Below, piece by piece: positions 32,545-40,403 of a DNA stretch of 64,000 bases. Numbering within the stretch: position 1 is the stretch's first letter; each line of letters starts with the position of its first letter. The notes below the pieces were generated by a model, which did no database searches, was not told the origin of the DNA, and saw only the letters and a list, made by a program, of their open reading frames with translations. This DNA is from an uncultured Gammaproteobacteria bacterium. GTDB lineage: Bacteria; Pseudomonadota; Gammaproteobacteria; GCA-002705445; GCA-002716945. The translations under genes were made by a program, and so were the position numbers. Where the stretch lies: contig CAJQLO010000001.1 of assembly GCA_905479195.1 (NCBI GenBank), positions 556,694 through 620,693 on the forward strand. Reading direction: 5' to 3'.

Positions 32545-33274
32545 AGCTAAGATCGCACTTGTAACTGGAGCAAACAGAGGAATAGGTTTTGAGATCCTAA
32601 AATCTCTTGTTATTGCTGGATATACAGTTATTGGAACATCTAGGTCAAAAGAAGGAACGGATGTAATTGATAAAGAACTAGCAGCGTCTAATGCCAAAGG
32701 TTTTGGCTCTATACTTGACATCAAAGATAAAGACTCCATTAAAGAGCTCAATACAGAAATTAAAGAAAAATATGGGGCTGCATCAGTTTTAGTCAATAAT
32801 GCTGGGATTACTGCTGATAACTTGATGATCAGAATGAGTGATGACGAATGGAATGATGTTATTGAAACTAATCTCTCATCAGTATTTAGAGTAACTAAAG
32901 AAATTGTCAGGGATATGATGAAACAAAGATACGGAAGAATTATTAACATTGGTTCTGTGGTAGGCTTAAGTGGAAATGCTGGTCAGGTAAACTATTCCTC
33001 ATCTAAATCAGCACTTTTAGGTTTTAGTAAATCTCTTGCAAGAGAAGTAGCTAGCCGGAATATAACAGTTAATACTATTTCCCCAGGATTTATAGATACA
33101 GATATGACTAAAAAACTTAAGGAAGAACAAAAGTCTGCGCTAGTAAATTCAATTCCTCTTGGAAGAATGGGTTCGGCAGCTGAATTAGCTAATGTTGTTA
33201 AGTTTATTGCCTCTGAGGAAGCATCTTACATCACTGGTGAAAATATTAATGTAAATGGTGGTTTATATATGTAA
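32537..33274 (+). CDS. fabG: 3-oxoacyl-ACP reductase
   Basis: NADPH-dependent SDR of fatty-acid synthesis, 245 residues. Cofactor loop TGANRGIG (10-17), NNAGIT, catalytic serine in INIGSVVGLSG and tyrosine-lysine in VNYSSSKSALLGFSKSLA. The SPGFIDTDMT loop is typical of FabG. It is in the fabD-fabG-acpP-fabF cluster. Confidence 0.96.
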   Translation: MTEAKIALVTGANRGIGFEILKSLVIAGYTVIGTSRSKEGTDVIDKELAASNAKGFGSILDIKDKDSIKELNTEIKEKYGAASVLVNNAGITADNLMIRMSDDEWNDVIETNLSSVFRVTKEIVRDMMKQRYGRIINIGSVVGLSGNAGQVNYSSSKSALLGFSKSLAREVASRNITVNTISPGFIDTDMTKKLKEEQKSALVNSIPLGRMGSAAELANVVKFIASEEASYITGENINVNGGLYM

Positions 33275-33347
33275 AAACATATATTTTTCTTGTAGAATAT
33301 TTAAAATATCATCGTAAACAGAATTTAGTCAAAAGGAGACAAGGTAC

Positions 33348-33584
33348 ATGAGCAACATAGATGAACGAGTAAAAAGTATTGTGGTTAAACAATTAAGCGT
33401 TAAGGAAGAAGATGTAAAAAACGAATCAAAGTTTATTGATGATTTGGGAGCTGATTCTCTAGATACAGTGGAACTTGTAATGGGTCTCGAAGAAGAGTTT
33501 GACACTGAGATTCCTGATGAGGAAGCAGAAAAAATTACCAGTGTTCAGGAAGCAATTGATTACGTTACTAAAAATTTAAAGTAA
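33348..33584 (+). CDS. acpP: acyl carrier protein
   Basis: 78-residue acidic four-helix protein. The phosphopantetheine site is S37 in [24 protein letters not shown] precedes the ATG. The 73-bp gap before it, absent elsewhere in the operon, probably holds an extra promoter for this abundant protein, but no clean hexamer pair was found. Confidence 0.97.
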   Translation: MSNIDERVKSIVVKQLSVKEEDVKNESKFIDDLGADSLDTVELVMGLEEEFDTEIPDEEAEKITSVQEAIDYVTKNLK

Positions 33585-33591
33585 ATTAATA

Positions 33592-34833
33592 ATGCAAAAA
33601 AGAAGAGTAGTGGTAACTGGTCTGGGGTGTATTACACCTGTAGGCAATAGCGTTGATGAACTTTGGTCATCGTTAATGTCAGGGAAATCTGGCGTTTCCA
33701 ATATCTCTGTATTTGATGCAGAAAAAATGCCGGTAAAATTCTCAGCTTCAATCAAAGATTTTGATGCTGAAAAATATTTTGACTCCAAAGAACAACGTAA
33801 ACTAGATCTGTTCATGCAATATGGAATGGCTGCCGGTATAGATGCAGTTAACGACTCTAATATAAATAATTCAGATGTTGATACTGAACGAGTTGGAGTT
33901 GCTATTGGTTCTGGAATTGGAGGTCTTCCTAGTATCGAGAATACTCATGATATCTTTTTGAAGTCAGGCCCTAGAAGAATTTCACCTTTTTTTATTCCTG
34001 CAACCATCATTAACATGATAGCTGGGAATTTATCCATTAAGTATGGATATAAAGGACCAAACTTATCAATTGTTACTGCATGTACTACAGGAACACACAA
34101 CGTAGGAGAAGGTTTCCGTCAAATACAATACTCTCATGCAGATGTAATGGTATGTGGTGGCGCAGAGATGGCTACTACACCTCTTGGAATAGGTGGTTTT
34201 GCTGCAGCCAGAGCTTTATCTACCAGAAATGATGAGCCACAGAAAGCGAGCAGGCCTTGGGATACGGGACGGGATGGATTTGTTCTTGGCGATGGTGCTG
34301 GAGTACTAGTGTTGGAGGAATTAGAGCATGCAAAAAGAAGAGGAGCTAAAATATACGCAGAAGTTACAGGGTATGGAATGAGTGCGGATGCATACCATAT
34401 GACCTTGCCATCTGAAACAGGTGAGGGCGCTCAAAGATGTATGAAAAATGCATTAAAAGATGGAGGCATTGCTCCTGAAGAAATTGGATACATTAATGCT
34501 CATGGAACATCTACTCCTGCTGGAGACGTTGTTGAGGCTAGAGCAATCAAATCAATGTTTAATGCGCATGCAAAAAATCTTGTTGTTAATTCTACAAAAT
34601 CCATGATTGGACATTTATTGGGAGCTGCTGGAGGCGTAGAAGCGCTAGTAACTATTTTGTCATTAAAAAATCAAAAATTACATCAAACAATCAATGTAGA
34701 AAACCAAGACCCAGAGTGTGATTTAGATTTCAATACAAAATCTAGCAAAGATGTGGATATTAAACATGCTCTTAGTAATTCTTTTGGTTTTGGTGGAACA
34801 AATGGTTCCCTTATATTCTCAAAGTATGACTAA
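33592..34833 (+). CDS. fabF: 3-oxoacyl-ACP synthase II (KAS II)
   Basis: Condensing enzyme of elongation, 413 residues. The catalytic triad is C164 in VTACTTGTHNVGE, the first histidine in INAHGTSTPAGD and the second in KSMIGHLLGAAGG. The tail SNSFGFGGTNGSLIFS contains the gatekeeper glycine/phenylalanine loop. It lies 7 bp after acpP. Confidence 0.97.
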   Translation: MQKRRVVVTGLGCITPVGNSVDELWSSLMSGKSGVSNISVFDAEKMPVKFSASIKDFDAEKYFDSKEQRKLDLFMQYGMAAGIDAVNDSNINNSDVDTERVGVAIGSGIGGLPSIENTHDIFLKSGPRRISPFFIPATIINMIAGNLSIKYGYKGPNLSIVTACTTGTHNVGEGFRQIQYSHADVMVCGGAEMATTPLGIGGFAAARALSTRNDEPQKASRPWDTGRDGFVLGDGAGVLVLEELEHAKRRGAKIYAEVTGYGMSADAYHMTLPSETGEGAQRCMKNALKDGGIAPEEIGYINAHGTSTPAGDVVEARAIKSMFNAHAKNLVVNSTKSMIGHLLGAAGGVEALVTILSLKNQKLHQTINVENQDPECDLDFNTKSSKDVDIKHALSNSFGFGGTNGSLIFSKYD

Positions 34834-34841
34834 ATATTAGA

Positions 34842-35666
34842 ATGACCAATTCTAAATTTAATATTTTCATTAATAAAAAAACAATCTCTATTAATGACAG
34901 AGCTTTTAATTATGGTGACGGTCTTTTTGAAACAATTTTAGTTAAAAATAATAAGATTATTTATCTTAAAGAGCATGTGAAGAGGTTACACAAAGGCTGT
35001 GATATTATTTGTATTAATAAACCAACCTTGTCATTGATTAAAAGAAATGCTGAAATTGCTATTGGAAATAGAAAAAATTGTATCTTAAAAATAATATTAT
35101 CTCGTGGCTCATGTGATTTTGGCTATCAATATCCAAAAGATTTAATACCAAATTTATATTTTATTAGAACCATCATTTCCTCTGATAAAGGCAATATGAC
35201 GGAGAGTGTAGATGTTGCATATGCAAACTACAAACCTTTGGGGAATAATAATTTATCAAAAATTAAACACCTTAATAGATTAGATCAGTGTTTGATTGCA
35301 AACGAGTTACAAAATATTAAAAATGGCTATAACGACTTAGTTATAACTCAAAATAAAAATATAATAGAAACATTGTCGTCAAATTTATTCTTTGCTAAGG
35401 AAATAAAAAAACAATATGTTTTTGATACTCCACTTATTAGTGATTTCGGTATAAAAGGCGTAATGAGAGAAAAAATTATTCAATCTCTTGAAAAAAAGGG
35501 GTATAAGATAAATATAAAAAACATAGAAGCAAGTGATGTAAAAAAATATACTTCATGTTTTAAAGTTAATTCAGTCAAAGGTATTATTTTTATAGATAGA
35601 ATTGGAAAAAATAAATTCTCAAAGCCAGAGATACTATATAATATACTTAAAAGCTTTATATACTGA
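34842..35666 (+). CDS. pabC: aminodeoxychorismate lyase (class IV PLP enzyme)
   Basis: Makes 4-aminobenzoate for folate. 274 residues of the fold type IV aminotransferase family, beginning INDRAFNYGDGLFETILVKN. The PLP lysine is expected in SKIKHLNRLDQCLIANE. The C-terminal phosphate-contact segment is TCFKVNSVKGI-like but not the standard 'F.TNS..GI' exactly. Its position between fabF and tmk is the gammaproteobacterial pabC site; mltG (yceG), often between them, is absent. Confidence 0.85.
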   Translation: MTNSKFNIFINKKTISINDRAFNYGDGLFETILVKNNKIIYLKEHVKRLHKGCDIICINKPTLSLIKRNAEIAIGNRKNCILKIILSRGSCDFGYQYPKDLIPNLYFIRTIISSDKGNMTESVDVAYANYKPLGNNNLSKIKHLNRLDQCLIANELQNIKNGYNDLVITQNKNIIETLSSNLFFAKEIKKQYVFDTPLISDFGIKGVMREKIIQSLEKKGYKINIKNIEASDVKKYTSCFKVNSVKGIIFIDRIGKNKFSKPEILYNILKSFIY

Positions 35667-35672
35667 TGTTAA

Positions 35673-36293
35673 ATGCCAAATAAAAAATTTATAGTATTCG
35701 AAGGTAACGAGGGAACAGGTAAGTCGACGCATATAAAGTTTGCCTCAGATTACCTTACTCAGAAAAAAATCAAACATATTGTCACAAGAGAGCCGGGTGG
35801 CACAAGTTTTGGTGAATCCGTAAGATCAGTTTTGCTCGATAAAAACTCTGATTTAGATTCTTTATCAGAAGCAATGCTTTTCTATGCGTCTAGAGTATTT
35901 AACTATAATAATATTATTTTAAAAGCGCTTAATGAAGGCAAGTATGTGATTTGTGATAGATTTCACTACTCAACTCTTGTTTATCAAGGTTTAGCTGAAA
36001 ATAATAAAAGAGTTATTGAGCTCCATGAATTACTAGATTCTTATTTCTCAGAACATATTTCTTTGATCATTTATTTGGATGCATCAATTAAAACTTGCTT
36101 ATCAAGAATTAATACACGAGAAGTATCGGATAAATTTGAAGAAAAAGGGGAAGGTTTTTTAGTCAAAATTAAGTCATCATATGAGAAAATATTTTTGAAT
36201 AATAAAAAATCTGTAAAAGTTCTTACAGACGATAGTGTAAGTGATGTCCAAAAAAATATTCAAAATCATCTTGATAAATTGATAGATGAATAA
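35673..36293 (+). CDS. tmk: thymidylate kinase
   Basis: Phosphorylates dTMP to dTDP. 206 residues with P-loop FEGNEGTGKSTH, the DRE/P motif TREPGGTSFGESVR, DRFHYSTLVYQG, and a LID region near RINTREVSDKFEEKGEGF. It overlaps holB by 8 bp, as in E. coli-type order. Confidence 0.95.
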   Translation: MPNKKFIVFEGNEGTGKSTHIKFASDYLTQKKIKHIVTREPGGTSFGESVRSVLLDKNSDLDSLSEAMLFYASRVFNYNNIILKALNEGKYVICDRFHYSTLVYQGLAENNKRVIELHELLDSYFSEHISLIIYLDASIKTCLSRINTREVSDKFEEKGEGFLVKIKSSYEKIFLNNKKSVKVLTDDSVSDVQKNIQNHLDKLIDE

Positions 36294-37263
36294 TATAAAA
36301 AGAAATATTGATCAATTTAAATTACAATATGATTTCTCAAAAAGAAATTATAACATAATTATACATTCTCCAAATGGTACAGGTAAATATGATTTTACTG
36401 AATCTTTGATTCAAGAGTATTATCATATGAAGAGTATTATTATCCCTGGAGAAATTATGGCATCTCCTGATATCTATTACATTTCCTTGCCCCTATATGA
36501 TAAGTCTGGAAATAAAGTTAGAATGCTCACGAATGAAGAACGCCTAATGTATGAATTTGGCTTTGAAAATAAATTCGAGAATAATCGGGTTGGAACTGAA
36601 ATTACTATTGACCAAGTTCGAGACCTAAAAGAATTTACATTTTTATCTCCATACTATGAGCATAAGTTCGTCGTAATCAATAATTTCAATTATATGAATA
36701 ATCAGGCTTCAGCAGCACTCCTGAAAACTCTTGAAGAAACTAGCTGTCCTGCTGTTTTTATTTTACTTACACCAGATCTAGGGCAGGTAAGAGATACTAT
36801 CCGAAGTAGGTGTCATTGTTTCACCTATGAATATGACTCTATAGAAAATTCAGACCAATCATTCTTTGACTACTTTTTTTCTAAAAAAATTAAAATTAAA
36901 GATTTGACCAAGGATCAGGATTACCTGGAAGGTTATGAAAAGGTTAACGATGAAATAGCAGGACTCATTTCAAATAAAATTAACCCATTAAGCTTGTCTG
37001 AAACCTGGTCTAAAAGAGGTTTTATATTTCTAGATTATTTAATAGAGATGTTTGCATTATTGATGAAAGGAGATTTTCTTGATGATAGTTCACAGCAAAA
37101 ATTTGCTTACAAGGAATTATTAGAAAAAATATCAATATCTCCGAAAAGATCCATCGCTGTTATTAGGTTACTATATAACTATAAGTATGAAATAAGGAGT
37201 AATGTTAATAAGAAATTCTTATATGATAACTTATTAATTGTTTTAAATAAGGAATTATACTAA
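36286..37263 (+). CDS. holB: DNA polymerase III delta' subunit
   Basis: Clamp-loader subunit, 325 residues. The degenerate P-loop is HSPNGTGKYDF (GK then Y instead of T/S), as expected because delta' does not hydrolyse ATP. Conserved blocks are ITIDQVRDLKEF, QASAALLKTLEET and RDTIRSRCHCFTY. The four zinc cysteines of E. coli delta' are not present near residues 40-60. Sequence outside the AAA+ core is divergent, but position after tmk supports the call. Confidence 0.88.
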   Translation: MNNIKRNIDQFKLQYDFSKRNYNIIIHSPNGTGKYDFTESLIQEYYHMKSIIIPGEIMASPDIYYISLPLYDKSGNKVRMLTNEERLMYEFGFENKFENNRVGTEITIDQVRDLKEFTFLSPYYEHKFVVINNFNYMNNQASAALLKTLEETSCPAVFILLTPDLGQVRDTIRSRCHCFTYEYDSIENSDQSFFDYFFSKKIKIKDLTKDQDYLEGYEKVNDEIAGLISNKINPLSLSETWSKRGFIFLDYLIEMFALLMKGDFLDDSSQQKFAYKELLEKISISPKRSIAVIRLLYNYKYEIRSNVNKKFLYDNLLIVLNKELY

Positions 37264-37272
37264 CATTTGTTT

Positions 37273-38430
37273 ATGAAAAATGGCTCAGATAATAAAATTG
37301 TAGAACTCTTTAGACATGGTAATGTCTCAGCTAAGCTCGTGGAAGTTACAGACTCTTTTAAGATGAAAAGAGGTGGTCAGTTATCAAATTTACATATTGC
37401 TTATGAAACTTGGGGGGAGTTAAATAAAGATAAATCAAATGTGATTGTTATTTTTACAGGGCTTTCTGCAAACTCTCATGTTACCTCATCCCAGGGTGAC
37501 CAGACTCCTGGTTGGTGGGAAACTATGGTTGGAGATGGAAAAGCTATTGATACAGAAAAATATCATGTGATCTGTATTAATACATTAGGCAGTTGCTTTG
37601 GTTCAACAAGTCCTGTTTCAATTAACAAAAAAACAAGTCAGCCATATAGATTAACTTTTCCTGAATTAACAGTTGAAGACATGGCTGATGCATCTCGCTT
37701 ACTTTTAAAAAAAATTGGAATTAATAAAATACATGTTTTAATAGGTCCATCATTAGGTGGCATGAAAGCATTAGCTTTTTCAATCTTGCATAATACTGTT
37801 GTTGATAACATGATTCTTATTTCTACAGCTACCCAAGCATTACCATTTGCAATAGCATTGAGATCTTTGCAGAGAGAAGTTATAAGGAAAGATCCGCTTT
37901 GGAGTAATGGTTTCTACTCTTATGAAAAACCTCCCTTGAATGGAGTTCGAATTGCAAGAAAGATTGGCATGACATCCTATAGGTCTGCAAATGAATGGGT
38001 TCAAAGGTTTGGTAGAAAAAAATCAGTAGAAAATAAAATAAATCAAAATACATTTGGTATTGAGAATACTAGTTTTGAATTTGAGATTGAATCATATCTT
38101 GAACATCAAGCTGTAAAATTTCAAAATATATTTGATGCAAATTGTTACCTATACCTTTCGCGGGCAATGGATTGGTTTGATGTTGCAAATCTTGGAAAAT
38201 CTAGTCTTGATGCTTTTTCTAAAATCAATATTAATAAAGCTCTTGTTTTAGGTGTTGATACAGATGTCTTGTTTCCACCACAACAACAAAAAGAAATTGC
38301 TGAAAACTTATCTTTATCAAATGTGAAAGTAGAATATAAAGAATTGAACTGTATTCAAGGACATGATTCTTTCTTGGCTGATACGGGAAGTTTTGCCGAA
38401 GAAATTAATGCTTTTATAAAAAGTTTATGA
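37273..38430 (+). CDS. metX: MetX-family L-homoserine/L-serine O-acyltransferase
   Basis: Alpha/beta hydrolase acyltransferase, 385 residues from the ATG at 37273 (a TTG two codons upstream is possible). Nucleophile S160 is in GPSLGGMKAL; GSCFGSTSPVS, the oxyanion region, and the C-terminal VLGVDTDVLFPPQQQKEIAE and GHDSFL histidine region complete the catalytic site. The stretch QALPFAIALRSLQREVIRKD and the YRSANEW...FEIESYLE pattern resemble Xanthomonas-type enzymes characterised as serine O-succinyltransferases, so the substrate is uncertain. It overlaps the nuclease gene by 4 bp. Confidence 0.85.
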   Translation: MKNGSDNKIVELFRHGNVSAKLVEVTDSFKMKRGGQLSNLHIAYETWGELNKDKSNVIVIFTGLSANSHVTSSQGDQTPGWWETMVGDGKAIDTEKYHVICINTLGSCFGSTSPVSINKKTSQPYRLTFPELTVEDMADASRLLLKKIGINKIHVLIGPSLGGMKALAFSILHNTVVDNMILISTATQALPFAIALRSLQREVIRKDPLWSNGFYSYEKPPLNGVRIARKIGMTSYRSANEWVQRFGRKKSVENKINQNTFGIENTSFEFEIESYLEHQAVKFQNIFDANCYLYLSRAMDWFDVANLGKSSLDAFSKININKALVLGVDTDVLFPPQQQKEIAENLSLSNVKVEYKELNCIQGHDSFLADTGSFAEEINAFIKSL

Positions 38431-38933
38431 AGGTTTCTCTTCCCCTAGTAGGTCTATTGTCATTATTTTTTCTTAATAATGCTTATAGCCAGACAAGTGA
38501 GTTTAATGGAATTGTGTCCAAGGTTTCTGATGGAGATACAATCCATGTTCTTTATGAAGGTGAGGCATTAAAAATTAGATTATCTCATATAGATGCCCCA
38601 GAGCGTAAACAAGCTCATGGAATTAAATCTCAAAAATTTCTTGAAGAGATGATACTGGATAAATCTGTAACAGTGGCATGTAAAATGAAAGATGGCAAAT
38701 GGGATAAAGGGTTCTATGGAAGACTAATATGCAATATATTTATTTATGAAGATAATTCTCCGACTTATATTAATGCAAAAATGATTAAAAGTGGAAACGC
38801 CTGGGTTTATAAACGTGAAAGGAATAATGATTATCTCCTTAACTTGGAAAGGGACGCAAAAGAGAATAGGAGGGGGTTATGGAGCATTGCCTCTCCTATA
38901 GAACCATGGATATATAGAAAATTAAACAAATGA
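38427..38933 (+). CDS. secreted thermonuclease-like (SNase) nuclease
   Basis: 168 residues. A signal peptide (about 1-21, SLPLVGLLSLFFLNNAYS) exports it to the periplasm or outside. The SNase domain follows: VSKVSDGDTIHV, IRLSHIDAPERKQAHG with the catalytic arginine, a central glutamate region, and YGRLICN holding the second arginine. WVYKRERNN closes the domain. It degrades DNA or RNA, plausibly for nutrient scavenging. Start ATGA overlaps metX, so it is translationally coupled despite an unrelated role. Confidence 0.9.
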   Translation: MKVSLPLVGLLSLFFLNNAYSQTSEFNGIVSKVSDGDTIHVLYEGEALKIRLSHIDAPERKQAHGIKSQKFLEEMILDKSVTVACKMKDGKWDKGFYGRLICNIFIYEDNSPTYINAKMIKSGNAWVYKRERNNDYLLNLERDAKENRRGLWSIASPIEPWIYRKLNK

Positions 38934-39019
38934 CTTTTACTATTTAATAATAAAGACTATCTATGGCGAACTATTTTTAATAAACTATTTATTATATAGA
39001 ATCAATAGAATTAAAATTA

Positions 39020-39478
39020 ATGTTTAAAAAATTACTTATATCTATAGTAACTATCATGTTTATTGCATCTTGTGCTACGCCTAAGGCAATTGATGTTATT
39101 CAGGTAAATGACCAGATAATGACTTGTAATGAATTAAGGTTAGCTGTTGAAACAGCAAGCTTAAATGAAGATATAGCTCACTCTAACAAAGGTGTGACAG
39201 ATGCTAATATACTCTCCGGATTATTTTTTTTCCCAGCATACTTTGTGACTTATGGAACATCAATACATGCGCAGTATAATGCATCGGAAAGGAAGAGCCA
39301 TCTTATAAGGATATATAATAATAAAGGCTGTGCGAAACCACGTGGTCAAGAATACCAAGAAATGATATCAGCTACTCTCGTTAAGCTTGAAAATTTAAAA
39401 CTAGAATATATTAAGGGTTACATAGATGAAGATGAGTATTTGATTTCAAGAAAACAACTTCTCATGGAGTTTGATTAA
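39020..39478 (+). CDS. lipoprotein with C-terminal SHOCT-like motif
   Basis: 152 residues. Lipoprotein signal peptide: hydrophobic LLISIVTIMFIAS then C18. The middle has a short hydrophobic stretch (ANILSGLFFFPAYFVTYG) and two cysteines. The last ~30 residues (LVKLENLKLEYIKGYIDEDE) resemble a SHOCT short C-terminal oligomerisation motif. Function unknown. The 86-bp gap before it (38934-39019) presumably holds its promoter. Confidence 0.7.
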   Translation: MFKKLLISIVTIMFIASCATPKAIDVIQVNDQIMTCNELRLAVETASLNEDIAHSNKGVTDANILSGLFFFPAYFVTYGTSIHAQYNASERKSHLIRIYNNKGCAKPRGQEYQEMISATLVKLENLKLEYIKGYIDEDEYLISRKQLLMEFD

Positions 39479-39492
39479 CACTTCTCTTTATT

Positions 39493-39933
39493 ATGATTAA
39501 AAAAATAGCGCTAGTTACAGGAGGATTTGATCCACTCCACTCAGGACATATTAAATATTTTGAATCAGCTAGAAAATTAGCTGATTATTTGGTAGTTGGA
39601 GTTAATTCTAATGAATGGTTGAAGAATAAAAAAGGAAAATATTTACTTTCTCATAAAGAAAGAGTGGTGATACTGAATGCTTTGTCTTTGGTGGATGAAA
39701 CTATTGTTTTTGATGATAGTGATGGTACAGCGGTTGAGGCAATTAATGACTTGAAAGTAAAATATCCTGAATCCAAAATTATTTTTTGTAATGGTGGAGA
39801 TCGTGATATTAAAAATATACCTGAATACAGATTATTCTCTCAAGACAAACAGGTTATATTTGAGTTTGGGGTTGGGGGAGTAGAGAAATTAAATTCCTCT
39901 AGTAGGATTTTGGAAAAATGGAGTCTGAAATAG
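39493..39933 (+). CDS. cytidylyltransferase-family nucleotidyltransferase (RfaE C-terminal-like)
   Basis: 146-residue HxGH nucleotidyltransferase. Motifs: [20 protein letters not shown] (HxGH), [24 protein letters not shown] and a late [13 protein letters not shown] in place of the usual ISSSRLR. Relatives activate heptose-1-P or glycerol-3-P. The exact substrate is unknown; a surface-sugar precursor is likely. Its 3' end overlaps the convergent DUF2256 gene by 35 bp. Confidence 0.83.
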   Translation: MIKKIALVTGGFDPLHSGHIKYFESARKLADYLVVGVNSNEWLKNKKGKYLLSHKERVVILNALSLVDETIVFDDSDGTAVEAINDLKVKYPESKIIFCNGGDRDIKNIPEYRLFSQDKQVIFEFGVGGVEKLNSSSRILEKWSLK

Positions 39934-40060
39934 TTTTCATAGAAGAGCATTTTTTTGAACAATATTTAACCCTTTCCCAGTTTTTTTCCCATTTTTTTCG
40001 CCACTGAAATTTTCGGTTACATACTGGACAAAGTTTTTCTGGCAGTTCATTTTTTTTCAT
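39899..40060 (-). CDS. DUF2256 small zinc-ribbon protein
   Basis: A 53-residue frame. It has a CxxC...CxxxC pattern (C11, C14, C34, C38) in [19 protein letters not shown] and [10 protein letters not shown], which matches the DUF2256 family start and spacing. It begins 14 bp inside the DCC gene and ends within the convergent nucleotidyltransferase gene. DUF2256 genes are known to sit next to cryptochrome/photolyase-related genes, as here (from memory). Basic tryptophan-rich middle suggests nucleic-acid contact; function is unknown. Confidence 0.85.
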   Translation of the reverse strand: MKKNELPEKLCPVCNRKFQWRKKWEKNWERVKYCSKKCSSMKTISDSIFPKSY

Positions 40061-40403
40061 TAATTTGATAGTAATTTTTTAAATATAAAACTATCGCTAT
40101 CAGTTCATAGATAATAATAGATATATGATATATTCCAGGATAAGATATTATTTTAGATATCCACTTATACCTTGGTATTGAATCCCACATTATTATAAAA
40201 GCTCTTACCCCCGAGTAAACCTTACCCTCTCTAACCACATGCAAGCGTCTTAATAATTCCTTATGGCTCTTTCCAGATAATTTAGTTGCTGCCTTCAAAT
40301 CATTTATATCCAGCCAATTTATATCTTTAATATTTAAACTTTTATAATGGTTGATTTCTTTAGAGCAAATAGAACATTTGTCATTGAATAAAACTTTAAT
40401 CAT
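40047..40403 (-). CDS. DCC-family thiol-disulfide oxidoreductase-like protein (DUF393)
   Basis: 118 residues with a thioredoxin-like N-terminus: [18 protein letters not shown] carries the CxxC pair C10 and C13 in the family 'D..C..C' position. INWLDIND and a C-terminal hydrophobic stretch ([19 protein letters not shown]) follow. It overlaps the cryptochrome-like gene by 8 bp upstream and the DUF2256 gene by 14 bp downstream, so the three are translated as a set. A redox partner role is inferred from context only. Confidence 0.85.
   Translation of the reverse strand: MIKVLFNDKCSICSKEINHYKSLNIKDINWLDINDLKAATKLSGKSHKELLRRLHVVREGKVYSGVRAFIIMWDSIPRYKWISKIISYPGIYHISIIIYELIAIVLYLKNYYQINEKK

Noticed and set aside
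36286-37263. holB as a broken gene because of its GKY P-loop
   Set aside because: Delta' subunits normally have degenerate P-loops and do not hydrolyse ATP; length and other motifs are intact.
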